In this document: positions 24,749-33,513 of the stretch, piece by piece
Position numbering within the stretch: the first letter of the stretch is position 1
Layout of the letters: each line of letters opens with the position of its first letter
NCBI RefSeq assembly: GCF_002368035.1
Contig: NZ_AP018222.1
Location: forward strand, 2,706,534-2,770,533
Direction of reading: 5' to 3'
Length of the DNA stretch: 64,000 nt
From: Nostoc linckia NIES-25
GTDB taxonomy: Bacteria > Cyanobacteriota > Cyanobacteriia > Cyanobacteriales > Nostocaceae
Translations under genes and position numbers: made by a program
The notes under the pieces: generated by a model
Told to the model about the DNA's origin: nothing
The model's database searches: none
Seen by the model: the letters and a program-made list of their open reading frames with translations, nothing else

Positions 24749-26860
24749 ATGGGTAGAAAAGCAGATGACCCAATAAAGCAAAACCAACGATTACAACATG
24801 ATGTTATGCAACGTCAGCAGATAGATAAGTTGCTACGTCAAGCTCAGGAAGATTTAGAAGTAAGAGTTGAAGAACGCACCGCTGAGCTTTCCCGTGCGAA
24901 TGCCCTTTTACAACAGGAAATCGGTGAACGGCAAGCCGCGTTACGCGAACGTCAACGTGCTGAAGAAGCATTGCAGCAAAGCGAGAAACTTTATCGTCAG
25001 TTGGTTGAGAGTCAAACTGATGTGATTGTGCGGACAGATTTGCAAGGAAGACTGACTTTTGCTAACGCAGTTGCTTGCCAAACATTCGGCTTCGATTTGG
25101 ATAAGTTGGCTAGTCAGTCGTTATTTAATTTTTTCCATCCAGATGATTTAACTCAATCGCTGGAAAACATGGCAAGTTTAGCATCTCCACCTTATTGCTT
25201 AAAGGTTTATGAGCAACGCGCATTGACAGTTAAAGGTATTCGCTGGTTTCAATGGAATGTTACCGCAATTACAGACGATCGCGGACAGGTAATTGAAACT
25301 CAAGGAGTAGGAAGAGATGTCACTGAGCGCAAGCAAGCAGAACAGAAAATCTCTGAACAAGCAGCTTTACTAGATATTGCTACTGACGCGATCTTAGTTC
25401 AAGATTTCCAATTCCAAATTTTATTCTGGAATAAAGGCGCAGAACGTCTGTATGGTTGGCAAGCCGATGAAGTTAAAGGCAAAAATACTGAAAAACTTTT
25501 ATATAAAGAAACGTCGCCACAGCTAAAAGTAGCTCTGAAAAATGTAATTGAATCTGGTTCATGGCAGGGTGAACTATGTAAAGTTACGAAATCTGGTAGG
25601 GAAATTATCACAGAAAGCCGCTGGACACTGATGCGTGATGAAACAGCGCAACCAAAATCCATCCTCACTGTTGATACTGATATTACTGAGAAAAAACAAC
25701 TTCAAGCTCAATTTCTCCGCGCCCAGCGTTTAGAGAGCCTCGGCACCCTGGCTAGTGGTATTGCCCACGACCTGAACAATATATTGACGCCAATTATGTC
25801 CTCATCTCAAATGTTGGCGCTCAAACTTCCTAATCTTGATGCACGTAATCAGCAATTGCTGAAGCTTTTGGAAGATAACTCTAAACGTGCGGCTGATTTG
25901 GTCAAGCAAATTCTGACCTTTGCACGCGGAGGATTTGAAGGCAGAGGCGTTTGTTTGCAAATTGAATATCTGCTGTTAGAAATTGAACAAATAATTAATA
26001 GTACCTTTCCCAAATCCATCAAAATTAGCAAGGATTTACCCAAGGAAAACCTTTGGACAATCTTGGCAGATCCTACTCAAATACATCAGGTATTAATGAA
26101 CCTATGCGTCAACGCTCGTGATGCAATGCCCAAAGGTGGCACGCTATATATTTGTGCAGAAAATCTTTTCGTTGATGAAAACTTTGTCAAAATGAATTTG
26201 GATGCTCAAGTGGGTCCATATGTAGTTATAACTATCAAGGATACAGGATTTGGGATTCCGCCGCTGATTTTAGATCGAATTTTTGAACCTTTTTTTACAA
26301 CTAAAGAATTAGGCAAAGGCACGGGATTAGGCTTGCCGACTGTGATTGGTATTGTCGAAAAACATGGTGGTTTTGTAAATGTCCAGAGTGAAGTGGGCAA
26401 AGGTACTCAATTTAAAGTTTATTTACCAGCTATCAAAGAAAAAACAACCCAGCAAGCAGAGAAATTGGAATTGCTCAACGGCAAAGGAGAGTTAATTCTG
26501 ATTGTGGATGATGAAGCTGCTATCCTTGAAATTACTAAAACTGCCTTAGAAGACCATAATTACAAAAGTTTAACAGCCAGTAATGGCATTGAAGCGATTT
26601 CATTGTACGCAGAACACAAAAATACAATTAGTATAGTTTTGATGGATATGATGATGCCATCAATGGATGGATTAACTACTATCCGCATCTTGCAACAAAT
26701 GAATAGACAAGTGAAGGTTATTGGTATTAGTGGTATGACATCAAACAGCCAGCTTGCAGAAGTTACTGAGGCTGGCATCAATGTATTCTTGCGGAAGCCC
26801 TACACTTTCCACGAATTATTGCGCTCTATTAACAATGTCTTGAGTGAAGCCAAGATTTGA
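24749..26860 (+). CDS. Hybrid PAS-PAS histidine kinase with receiver domain
   Basis: A cytoplasmic signalling protein of about 703 residues without membrane segments. An N-terminal coiled coil (about 15-75, EERTAELSRANALLQQEI) is followed by two PAS domains (about 80-190 and 200-310). The dimerisation domain has its phospho-His in ASGIAHDLNNILTPI. The ATPase domain shows NLCVNARDAMP, DTGFGIPP, FEPFFTTK and GTGLGLPTV, and a C-terminal receiver has its phospho-Asp in IVLMDMMMPSMDG and Lys in VFLRKPYT. The input is unknown; no partner regulator is adjacent, so output is by phosphorelay. Start is uncertain: ATG 24749 or a TTG at 24710, neither with a good ribosome-binding site. A strong palindrome follows. 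Confidence 0.9.
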   Translation: MGRKADDPIKQNQRLQHDVMQRQQIDKLLRQAQEDLEVRVEERTAELSRANALLQQEIGERQAALRERQRAEEALQQSEKLYRQLVESQTDVIVRTDLQGRLTFANAVACQTFGFDLDKLASQSLFNFFHPDDLTQSLENMASLASPPYCLKVYEQRALTVKGIRWFQWNVTAITDDRGQVIETQGVGRDVTERKQAEQKISEQAALLDIATDAILVQDFQFQILFWNKGAERLYGWQADEVKGKNTEKLLYKETSPQLKVALKNVIESGSWQGELCKVTKSGREIITESRWTLMRDETAQPKSILTVDTDITEKKQLQAQFLRAQRLESLGTLASGIAHDLNNILTPIMSSSQMLALKLPNLDARNQQLLKLLEDNSKRAADLVKQILTFARGGFEGRGVCLQIEYLLLEIEQIINSTFPKSIKISKDLPKENLWTILADPTQIHQVLMNLCVNARDAMPKGGTLYICAENLFVDENFVKMNLDAQVGPYVVITIKDTGFGIPPLILDRIFEPFFTTKELGKGTGLGLPTVIGIVEKHGGFVNVQSEVGKGTQFKVYLPAIKEKTTQQAEKLELLNGKGELILIVDDEAAILEITKTALEDHNYKSLTASNGIEAISLYAEHKNTISIVLMDMMMPSMDGLTTIRILQQMNRQVKVIGISGMTSNSQLAEVTEAGINVFLRKPYTFHELLRSINNVLSEAKI

Positions 26861-26893
26861 ACTATAACGGTTCACAATTACATGAGATACAGA

Positions 26894-26931
26894 AATTGGT
26901 AGGGGCACAAAGCTTTGCGCCCCTACCAATT
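26894..26931. terminator. Near-perfect 38-bp palindrome after hybrid kinase
   Basis: AATTGGTAGGGGC (26894-26906) pairs with GCCCCTACCAATT (26919-26931), and the loop itself contains CAAAGCTTTG. It is 33 bases after the kinase stop codon, a likely terminator, and also a dispersed GTAGGGGC-type repeat. Confidence 0.75.
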
Positions 26932-27171
26932 ACCTCACTAGAACGGTAAATGCTATATATATTTTTTACATACCTGTAAAGTATTGTATATACGATCGCC
27001 ATAACTCATAATTCTTAAGCTATTGGTAAAACTAGGGCTTTAAATCAATAATAGAAGTTGTTTTTGTCCATCAATGGATTGTGAATCATAGAACCTAAAT
27101 GAATCTAAATTAATGACGAATTGCAGATTATTTCGTTACTTTGCAATCCTTGACTATGGATTTTCAGGAAA

Positions 27172-27891
27172 ATGTTAAGACTTTATCATTTATTACTAGG
27201 TTTGATTTTGGTGCTATTAATACCAGTAGGAGCAAAATTTGTTCTCCCGCGACTTTCTCCAAAAAAACCGCCAAATGCGCCTGCTGTGTCAAAACTTGTC
27301 AATCCTAGTGAGGGAAATGTCTGGCAGAAAATTCTCGGAAATACTTCTGCTCCAACTAACTGGCAAGTTGCTGTATGTAATGGAAATGCGCCTTTGTTGT
27401 GTGTCTCTTCCAAAGGAAAAGTTTTGGGTACAGTTGAGATTAACATTTACCCACTAGAAAAGATTCCGGATTTTCAAAAGAAACTTGTAGCTGCTGGCGT
27501 TCCAACTAATTCTCAAGTTGACTACCAAAGTTCTAAATACCAAACTCAGGTATTGTCAGCACTCAAAGCTTGGGTTGCAGACAAATATGCGACTTTTGCC
27601 AAAGACCGCCAAGCTCAATATGGAAGGGAGATTATTTTATCAACCTACCCACCGCAACCAGTACCAGTTGGTAAACTTCAGGGAATCCGCTATGGATTCG
27701 CTGGACTTAATCAACAAGGTGGAGTACAAGAGCAACATATCGGTCATGTTGCCTTTGACGGAGCTAGACTTTACGTAATTACAACTGCCTTTGATTCAGC
27801 TACGCAAACAGGTAAGTTTGAGAAGCTGGAAAATTTAGCTATTTTTCAACCTTATCTATACGCGATCGCCGCAGATTTGCGTTTACCATAA
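27172..27891 (+). CDS. Cyanobacterial hypothetical protein with N-terminal membrane anchor
   Basis: A 239-residue protein with an N-terminal hydrophobic helix (about residues 5-27) and a soluble remainder of mixed beta/alpha character, probably facing the periplasm or thylakoid lumen. Two cysteines (AVCNGNAPLLCV, about residues 68-77) could form a disulfide. The middle segment (VLSALKAWVADKYATFAKDRQAQYG) is helical. I do not recognise a named family. ATG start after an AT-rich 310-base gap containing the kinase terminator. It stands alone; a G/C-skewed intergenic repeat follows its stop. Confidence 0.7.
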   Translation: MLRLYHLLLGLILVLLIPVGAKFVLPRLSPKKPPNAPAVSKLVNPSEGNVWQKILGNTSAPTNWQVAVCNGNAPLLCVSSKGKVLGTVEINIYPLEKIPDFQKKLVAAGVPTNSQVDYQSSKYQTQVLSALKAWVADKYATFAKDRQAQYGREIILSTYPPQPVPVGKLQGIRYGFAGLNQQGGVQEQHIGHVAFDGARLYVITTAFDSATQTGKFEKLENLAIFQPYLYAIAADLRLP

Positions 27892-28012
27892 TGGGCATTG
27901 AGAAAGGGGCAAAGGGCAAAGGGCAAGGGGTAAACGAAAGATTCCTCCTTTCCCCTTTAACCTTTCCCCTTTTCCCCTACCTTTCCATCTCCTTTGTCTC
28001 CCCAGTCCCCAT
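27892..28012. repeat. Purine-rich / pyrimidine-rich intergenic repeat
   Basis: A GGGGCAAAGGGCAAAGGG type purine run is followed by CCTTTCCCC type pyrimidines, able to fold into a long imperfect hairpin between two convergent genes. Similar segments lie at 29636-29790, 32733-32817, 54560-54718 and in the MITE A copies. Confidence 0.75.
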
Positions 28013-28016
28013 CAAA

Positions 28017-28904
28017 TTAAATCTCAGCCACAGCGCGTTCAATTAAGCGACGAGCCAAAGTTTGCGTACCTGTGTGTTCGTAATAATTGGTCGATACATC
28101 CAAGAACGCGGCTAGGTAGTCTAATTTGTCATCGGCAACATCCACAAAATTTTGCAAGTTGTGGACAACTTTTTGTGGTGTTAAATTATTGGCGTTAACT
28201 AACCCACTCATCCAGCCTTTAACTGAATCAAAGCTTTCGCCAATAAAGTTGAGTTTACTGCCATCGTTGTTACCTGGAATCACATCTTTGATGTTTTGGA
28301 AAGTTGAGTTTTGCTCTAACTCTTGCGGACTTGTTTGATTCAACCCAGATATTGCTTTGCTGATGAAGTCTGGCCCTAGAGGTATCAAACCATCAACACA
28401 AACTAAGGCGACCATGCGGATGAGTGATTCACCGCTATATTCTCCCAAAGAGGCGACAAAATCCCCAATACTATCTCCAGGAATGCCGTTAATTTGGCAA
28501 AAAGCTACCAATTCAGCGACTAATTTTAATGTCAAATCGATGGTTTGGGCTTTGTCAGCTTTAGGAGTGACAGAGTTTAAAAAACCCAACAAAGGAATTT
28601 TCTCACCGACTTTGTTAGCTAAAGCTGCTGCACCAAGGGCTTTATCTGTATTATCAACGGTTTGATATAGCCACAAAGCTGTTTGATATCCTTGGGATTT
28701 ATCGTTGAATAGATAAATGGCTCGTTCGCCAATTTGCTGAATTAAATCTTCGTCAGTTTCGAGAGTAACTGTTTTAATAGTGTTGACAAAACCGACGGTA
28801 TTTTGCCACTGACCAGGAGCAACAAAATCGAGCGAATTTAACAGAGAAACAGTTAAGCCTCTAGTTGGCAATTCATCAACCAACTGAACAATCGATTTGC
28901 TCAC
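28017..28904 (-). CDS. Conserved hypothetical helical protein (295 aa)
   Basis: This soluble, predominantly helical protein has no membrane segment, signal peptide or catalytic motif that I can recognise. Segments such as LTLKLVAELVAFCQINGIPGDSIGDFVASLGEYSGESLIRMVALVC look like repeated helical hairpins. The GTG start has GGAG six bases upstream. It is followed upstream by a small lipoprotein gene on the same strand (126 bases away). Proteins of this appearance are found in filamentous cyanobacteria without known role; no function is proposed. Confidence 0.7.
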   Translation of the reverse strand: MSKSIVQLVDELPTRGLTVSLLNSLDFVAPGQWQNTVGFVNTIKTVTLETDEDLIQQIGERAIYLFNDKSQGYQTALWLYQTVDNTDKALGAAALANKVGEKIPLLGFLNSVTPKADKAQTIDLTLKLVAELVAFCQINGIPGDSIGDFVASLGEYSGESLIRMVALVCVDGLIPLGPDFISKAISGLNQTSPQELEQNSTFQNIKDVIPGNNDGSKLNFIGESFDSVKGWMSGLVNANNLTPQKVVHNLQNFVDVADDKLDYLAAFLDVSTNYYEHTGTQTLARRLIERAVAEI

Positions 28905-29031
28905 AAAAATCTCCTTATTTCAGGTTTATCATGTTAACCGAATAATTTCATAATTCGTAATTACGTAGCTTGCTTCTCACGCCTTGCCCAGTATTATGAA
29001 TTACGAATTACTTTTATGCTGGCAATGCATC

Positions 29032-29541
29032 TCAATTGAGTTTTGCTAGACCTTTAAGATTAAACTTTTCTATCCAATCTGCGCGATCGCTAGCTGTAAA
29101 GGACGGATCGCGGGAAAGTACTTTTACTTGGTATTTACCCACTAAAATTGCAGTTTGCGTGTTACCTAATTCTACTGCGGGATAACCCCCAATTTTTTTG
29201 GTGCTTTTCGAGAATTTTGCTGCTGTTGCTGGTACGCTACTGGTATCGGAAACAGACAGCAAGGCGATATCTTTACCGCCTTTTTTTAACTTCGCTTCAG
29301 CAAAACCTTTTTTCTCTTGGGTATATACGCGCTGGTAGCCATCACTAGCATCTGGGAAAAATTTGTTAAATTCGCTACCTTGAGTTGCAGTTTTAACCAC
29401 TGCTTGACCGCTTTTTTGCTTACTGCTATCTTGTTGTGCCTGGTCAAAACGCCCCGGTGTTTTTGCAGTACAGGACGTTGTTAGTAATATTACTGAGAGC
29501 AATAACGCAGCCAAAACTCTACGCCCACCATGTAAAACCAT
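29032..29541 (-). CDS. Cyanobacterial lipoprotein, unknown function
   Basis: A 169-residue exported protein with a short basic N-terminus, a hydrophobic stretch (LAALLLSVILL) and a lipobox LTTSC with the lipidated Cys at about residue 24. The mature part is lysine- and serine-rich, with a predicted beta-rich core (AVELGNTQTAILVGKYQVKVLS). It should be tethered to a membrane facing the periplasm. The ATG start has AGGAGAAT upstream. It shares strand with the 28017-28904 gene and could form a unit with it. Function unknown. Confidence 0.8.
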   Translation of the reverse strand: MVLHGGRRVLAALLLSVILLTTSCTAKTPGRFDQAQQDSSKQKSGQAVVKTATQGSEFNKFFPDASDGYQRVYTQEKKGFAEAKLKKGGKDIALLSVSDTSSVPATAAKFSKSTKKIGGYPAVELGNTQTAILVGKYQVKVLSRDPSFTASDRADWIEKFNLKGLAKLN

Positions 29542-29635
29542 TTTTGGATTCTCCTGATACTTGAGCTTTGAGCAATTATCTGCGGTGCTGGTGATTTTTA
29601 GCCAGAAAATTTACTTTTTGATAATGATTGCTGGG

Positions 29636-29790
29636 TATGGGGCAAATAGGGCATGGGGAAAGGGAAAGGGGTATGGTTCGACAAGCTCATCAACCGGGGA
29701 AAAGGGGAAACACTAAATTTATTCCTTTTCCCTTTAACCTTTAACCTTTTCCCCTGCCTCCCCTGCCCCAATCGCCAGTCTCCAGTCCCC
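29636..29790. repeat. Purine/pyrimidine-rich intergenic arms
   Basis: A GGGGAAAGGGAAAGGGG segment and a complementary CCTTTTCCCTTTAACC segment surround a short linker; same type as at 27892-28012. Non-coding. Confidence 0.7.
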
Positions 29791-29794
29791 AACT

Positions 29795-30523
29795 TCAACT
29801 GCTAGAACTGCGGTGAGCAATAACAGCATAAAAAGGATCTCCTCCGGGTGCGCCCAGCCACTGTAAAAAATTCGGTAATGTTGATTTATGAACGATAACT
29901 TCTGGGGTGGTAAATCCCGGTATTGCGGCGAAGTAACTCTTGACTAATTCCACTCGTTGTACTTCTGAAGCGTCCCGCCAAGCTTGAATCGCCTTTTGAA
30001 AGAACATCCGGTTAGAAAAGCTGATAATGGCGACACCACCGGGTTTGAGGATGCGGTGAATTTCGGAAAATATTGCTTCTGGATATTGGATATATTGCAC
30101 AGATACGCAATTGAGAACCGCATCAAAATCTTCATTTGGCAAAGGAAGCTGGGGATTTTCGTTGATATTTTGCACAAAGTAACGATCGAAGCGGGGATTG
30201 CGTGCTAGTTCTTCGGCGTTGAGTCCGTGTCCCTCTATATGGGAAAATTGAATCTCTTCTGGCAGATGAGAGACCCAGCTGCTCATCATATCAAAGATGC
30301 GGGTGTTGGGTTTGAGGCGATCGCGATATAAGTCCGTTAACTGCTGAATAAATCCTTCATCTACATGGGTGACGAAGCGAGGAGAAGCATAGAATAAGCG
30401 ATCGTCTGTGTCGTCTAATTTTAGGCGTTGATTCGGTCTTAACTGCATAAGCCTCTCGTGTGGATAACTTTTTTCCAAAATTGCCGCAATTTCAGGTATT
30501 TTTAAACAATCACTCTGTAACAT
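29795..30523 (-). CDS. SAM-dependent class I methyltransferase
   Basis: A 242-residue cytoplasmic protein with a Methyltransf_11-type Rossmann core. Motif I is divergent (TRIFDMMSSWVSHLP, about residues 73-87, where a glycine-rich DxGxGxG is usual). Motif post-I is SHIEGHGLNAEEL, motif II is FDAVLNCVSVQYI and motif III ILKPGGVAIISFSNR. The N-terminal 60 residues form a cap (RLKLDDTDDRLFYASPRFVTH), including a conserved-looking aromatic patch that may bind the acceptor. The acceptor is unknown. The ATG start lacks a strong ribosome-binding site. It stands alone. Confidence 0.82.
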   Translation of the reverse strand: MLQSDCLKIPEIAAILEKSYPHERLMQLRPNQRLKLDDTDDRLFYASPRFVTHVDEGFIQQLTDLYRDRLKPNTRIFDMMSSWVSHLPEEIQFSHIEGHGLNAEELARNPRFDRYFVQNINENPQLPLPNEDFDAVLNCVSVQYIQYPEAIFSEIHRILKPGGVAIISFSNRMFFQKAIQAWRDASEVQRVELVKSYFAAIPGFTTPEVIVHKSTLPNFLQWLGAPGGDPFYAVIAHRSSSS

Positions 30524-30837
30524 ATTTTAATAATAGTAAGAAGCATACGGCAGAATTCAGAATTCAGAATTCAGACTCGGCTACGCCCCGCTGCGCTAAC
30601 AGAACTCAGAAGTCAAACAAGTTTTATGTCTGGCTTTTAGGGTTAGTTTGTGGTAAGAATTCAGGAGTTAGGAGTTAGTAGGAGGTAGTGTTGTTTTGAG
30701 GGTTTATATTATAAAAAACATCTGTTTAGAATAGTTGAGAAATCAATAACTATATACCTATTTGATTTTTATCAAATTATCGAGTTTAAGTATTTAAACT
30801 TTATGAATTCTGAATTTTTCCAGCAAATTTGAAAATT

Positions 30838-31024
30838 TTAGGACTTACGCATTGACAGAAAATACCAAATATGGATGTTTGAAAAACCACATCTGTCGTA
30901 GGGTACAGCACTGTTCCCTACACCCAGGGTCTATTTACCATCAAAGAATGATTAATAAAAGCCTGAAACGACCTATGCACATAAACGCACATCATGATTA
31001 ATTTGTACAGTGCGTATGTCCTAA
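30838..31024. mobile_element. MITE family B (about 187 bp)
   Basis: The left end reads TTAGGACTTACGCATTG and the right end, reversed, reads TTAGGACATACGCACTG: terminal inverted repeats of about 17 bp with three differences. TTAGGACTTACGCA ends are familiar from small elements in Nostoc/Anabaena. No coding capacity. It is inserted 50 bases upstream of the glycosyltransferase gene at 31075, so it may carry or displace its promoter. Confidence 0.75.
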
Positions 31025-31074
31025 ATCTATCATCAATAAATCCAGATTGCAGCATCTATTTTTTATAAATTTCA

Positions 31075-32733
31075 ATGTACAAATTACATTTCTTGCAATA
31101 TATTTGGCGAAAAATCCTGCTTTTGGCAGCATCACCCTATTTTAGTTTATTAGCTTGGATACTACCTTTATTAATATTCACTTCTGGTTATAACAGCCTG
31201 ATAGCGCATGATGAAGCCCTTTATGCTTCACGCGCACGTTTGATGTTCGATTCCGGCAATTGGATATCTCCTTGGGAAAAGGCACATCACAAAACTCCTG
31301 GCCCTTATTGGTTAATTGCCAGTTCCTATAAGCTGTTTGGCATCAATGATATTAGTGCGCGTCTTCCTAGTATGATTACAGGAATTTTGTGCATATGGCT
31401 TGTATATGAAATCGGCACAATTATCCTGGATAAAAAATTAGCTTGGCTAGCCGCTGCAATTTTAAGTGTGGAATTCCTCTGGCTGCAATATTGTCGTTTA
31501 AGTACGCCTGATGTACCTCTAGTTTTATTAGTGCTTTTAGCTATTTGGTCTTTTCTCAAAGCAGAATTAAATCCTGCAAGACGCTACTTTTGGAGTTTTA
31601 TTGCTGGGTTAAGTTTAGGTTTAGGCTTCTTGATGAGAAGCTTTATGATTTTTATACCAATCATAGCTTTATTGCCTTATTTAATTTGGGATCGTAAGCG
31701 TCATCATCATTTGAGTAATCCCATTTTATATTTAGGGTTTTTCGTCGGTTTAATTCCTACTTTTGTTTGGCTATGGTTTAGTTGGTTACATTATGGAAAT
31801 CAAACTTTTGAAGAGTTGTACAAATTTCTTATATATCAAAGTAGTAATGGTAATGACAATTATCATACTAATTTTCTATTTTATATATGGAATATTGCTC
31901 TCAAAGCATTCCCTTGGGCTTTTTTCGGAATTTTAGGACTATTTTTGGCTATCCGTCGCCCCTTTCGCTACCAATTGTTATTAGTTGGATTTCCAGTTAT
32001 CTTATTTATTGAAATTAGTCTTTTTACGACTCGTTTCTCTCACTATAGTCTTTTCCTTTATCCCTTCGTTGCTTTGTTTGCTTCTGTGGGTTTAAGCTGG
32101 CTAGGCAAAATTTACCAGTTAGGAATTCCCTCTCAATCCAGTCTTCCAAAAGGTAAAAAAAATATATTAAATTTTTTTGCCAAGCAGAATCTTCCTCGAA
32201 ACCTCAGTTATGGCTTTGGCGGATTTGGCGTTATACTTATCGTTGCGAGTATTGTGATTTTTGCTTTAGGTATTCCTAATATCCGCGACTATGCAATTAT
32301 TGGCTTGGCTATGGGATTGGGTTGGTTAATTTTACCTGTAGTGTGGATTGGTCGTTATCGCTTTGGCAAAAAGTTTCTCACAACTCGTTACTGGATTGCA
32401 GGTTGGTTAGTTCCCTGTTGGTTAGCTTTAGCTGCAATGGGTACCACAGGACTGTTAAGTGACTATAATCCAGCTTTAAGAGTTTTTCTGCAACAAAGTG
32501 CGATCGCTTCAATTCTCAAAACTAATCCGATATACTTTGTGCAAATAGATGATAAAGTCCAAGTACTTCTCGATTTCTATATTTCTATTGACGAAAAACC
32601 AGTAGTCTCTATCTCTGAAGTACCAGCTTTTAGCTATGCTTGGATTTATAAAGATCGATCGCCTCAATTATCCAGACCTCACCGCATTCTCGGTACTAGC
32701 AAAGAGTACCAGTTTATTCAAGTACTTAATTAA
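31075..32733 (+). CDS. ArnT-like GT39 family glycosyltransferase
   Basis: A 552-residue membrane protein with about 11-12 hydrophobic segments. The family's first periplasmic loop motif is clear: HDEALYASRARLM (Asp/Glu acidic catalytic pair, about residues 46-58), followed by KTPGPYWLIA (about 69-78) and a second acidic loop RLSTPDVPL (about 142). Proteins of the PMT/ArnT class transfer sugars from polyprenyl phosphate carriers to lipids or proteins on the outer face of the membrane. Acceptor and sugar cannot be told; modification of cell-envelope glycolipids is plausible. AT-rich codon use as in the 11797 gene. An element of MITE family B lies directly upstream. Confidence 0.85.
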   Translation: MYKLHFLQYIWRKILLLAASPYFSLLAWILPLLIFTSGYNSLIAHDEALYASRARLMFDSGNWISPWEKAHHKTPGPYWLIASSYKLFGINDISARLPSMITGILCIWLVYEIGTIILDKKLAWLAAAILSVEFLWLQYCRLSTPDVPLVLLVLLAIWSFLKAELNPARRYFWSFIAGLSLGLGFLMRSFMIFIPIIALLPYLIWDRKRHHHLSNPILYLGFFVGLIPTFVWLWFSWLHYGNQTFEELYKFLIYQSSNGNDNYHTNFLFYIWNIALKAFPWAFFGILGLFLAIRRPFRYQLLLVGFPVILFIEISLFTTRFSHYSLFLYPFVALFASVGLSWLGKIYQLGIPSQSSLPKGKKNILNFFAKQNLPRNLSYGFGGFGVILIVASIVIFALGIPNIRDYAIIGLAMGLGWLILPVVWIGRYRFGKKFLTTRYWIAGWLVPCWLALAAMGTTGLLSDYNPALRVFLQQSAIASILKTNPIYFVQIDDKVQVLLDFYISIDEKPVVSISEVPAFSYAWIYKDRSPQLSRPHRILGTSKEYQFIQVLN

Positions 32734-32856
32734 TGGGCATTGGGCATGGGGCATGGGGTATGGGGAAGGGGAAAGGGGAAAGATTAAATTGATTCCTTCT
32801 CCCCTGCCCCCAACAAAGAGGTATTGCAAAAATAATAAAAATTAGCTAGCATGTGA

Positions 32857-32875
32857 ATATTACGTATGCTAAGTA
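32857..32875. promoter_or_regulatory. Putative MarR operator, copy 1
   Basis: ATATTACGTATGCTAAGTA lies 9 bases before the marR start codon. It fits ATAYTACGYATNCTAARTA, shared with two sites in front of emrA (33410-33428, 33455-33473). A position over the leader fits autorepression. Confidence 0.7.
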
Positions 32876-32884
32876 TTTTATCAA

Positions 32885-33352
32885 ATGATTTCTACATCCA
32901 ATCAATCCCCAACTTTAGAATCGTGGCAGCAAAATCTGGCACCGTACAATTTAGGCTACAGAATCAAATTACTCTCGCAACTACTTAGCCGCAAGTTTAC
33001 TGAAAAACTAGAACCCTTTGGATTGACGCCATTTCACTGGTTAGTGTTGTGCTGTCTTTGGCAAGAAGATGGTTTACCTACTTCTAGTATTGGTGACAAA
33101 CTCAAACAAGTGGGCGGTACTTTAACAGGGGTATTAGACCGTATGGAAGAACGCGGCTTGGTACGTCGAGAACGCGATACTCAAGATCGCCGCATCTGGC
33201 GAATCTGGCTAACGGATGCAGGTAAGGAACTACAAACTGTCCTACCTCCAATCGCCGCAGCAATGCGTGATGAAGTAATGGAGGGTATTTCCCTTGCTGA
33301 CAGAGAATTCTTTTCTCAGATTTTGAATCGGGCGATCGCTAACCTCTCTTAA
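32885..33352 (+). CDS. MarR-family transcriptional regulator
   Basis: A 155-residue winged-helix regulator: dimerisation helices at both ends, and a DNA-binding domain with recognition helix SIGDKLKQVGGTLTGVLDRMEERGL (about residues 73-97) and wing RRERDTQDRRIWRIWLTDAG. MarR proteins usually repress nearby efflux genes and let go when small molecules bind. It heads a locus with an EmrA-like adaptor and two MFS transporters. Identical-looking 19-bp sites lie in front of this gene and twice in front of emrA, which supports control of both promoters. ATG start; weak ribosome-binding site. Confidence 0.93.
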   Translation: MISTSNQSPTLESWQQNLAPYNLGYRIKLLSQLLSRKFTEKLEPFGLTPFHWLVLCCLWQEDGLPTSSIGDKLKQVGGTLTGVLDRMEERGLVRRERDTQDRRIWRIWLTDAGKELQTVLPPIAAAMRDEVMEGISLADREFFSQILNRAIANLS

Positions 33353-33409
33353 ATATCCTCCCACAATCACCCAAGCGGGGGAGGCAACATTAAGTTTTAT
33401 TTTGAGATA

Positions 33410-33428
33410 ATACTACGCATACTAAATA
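33410..33428. promoter_or_regulatory. Putative MarR operator, copy 2
   Basis: ATACTACGCATACTAAATA, 86 bases before the emrA start, matches the site before marR. Its centre is 45 bases from copy 3. Confidence 0.7.
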
Positions 33429-33454
33429 AAAGCTGAATAAAGGCTCGCAAACCA

Positions 33455-33473
33455 ATATTACGTATTCTAAATA
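33455..33473. promoter_or_regulatory. Putative MarR operator, copy 3
   Basis: ATATTACGTATTCTAAATA, 41 bases before the emrA start codon, differs at only two positions from the marR-proximal copy. Confidence 0.7.
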
Positions 33474-33513
33474 AACGAGAGTTAACTAAATCATTCTGCA
33501 AGGAGATGAAATT

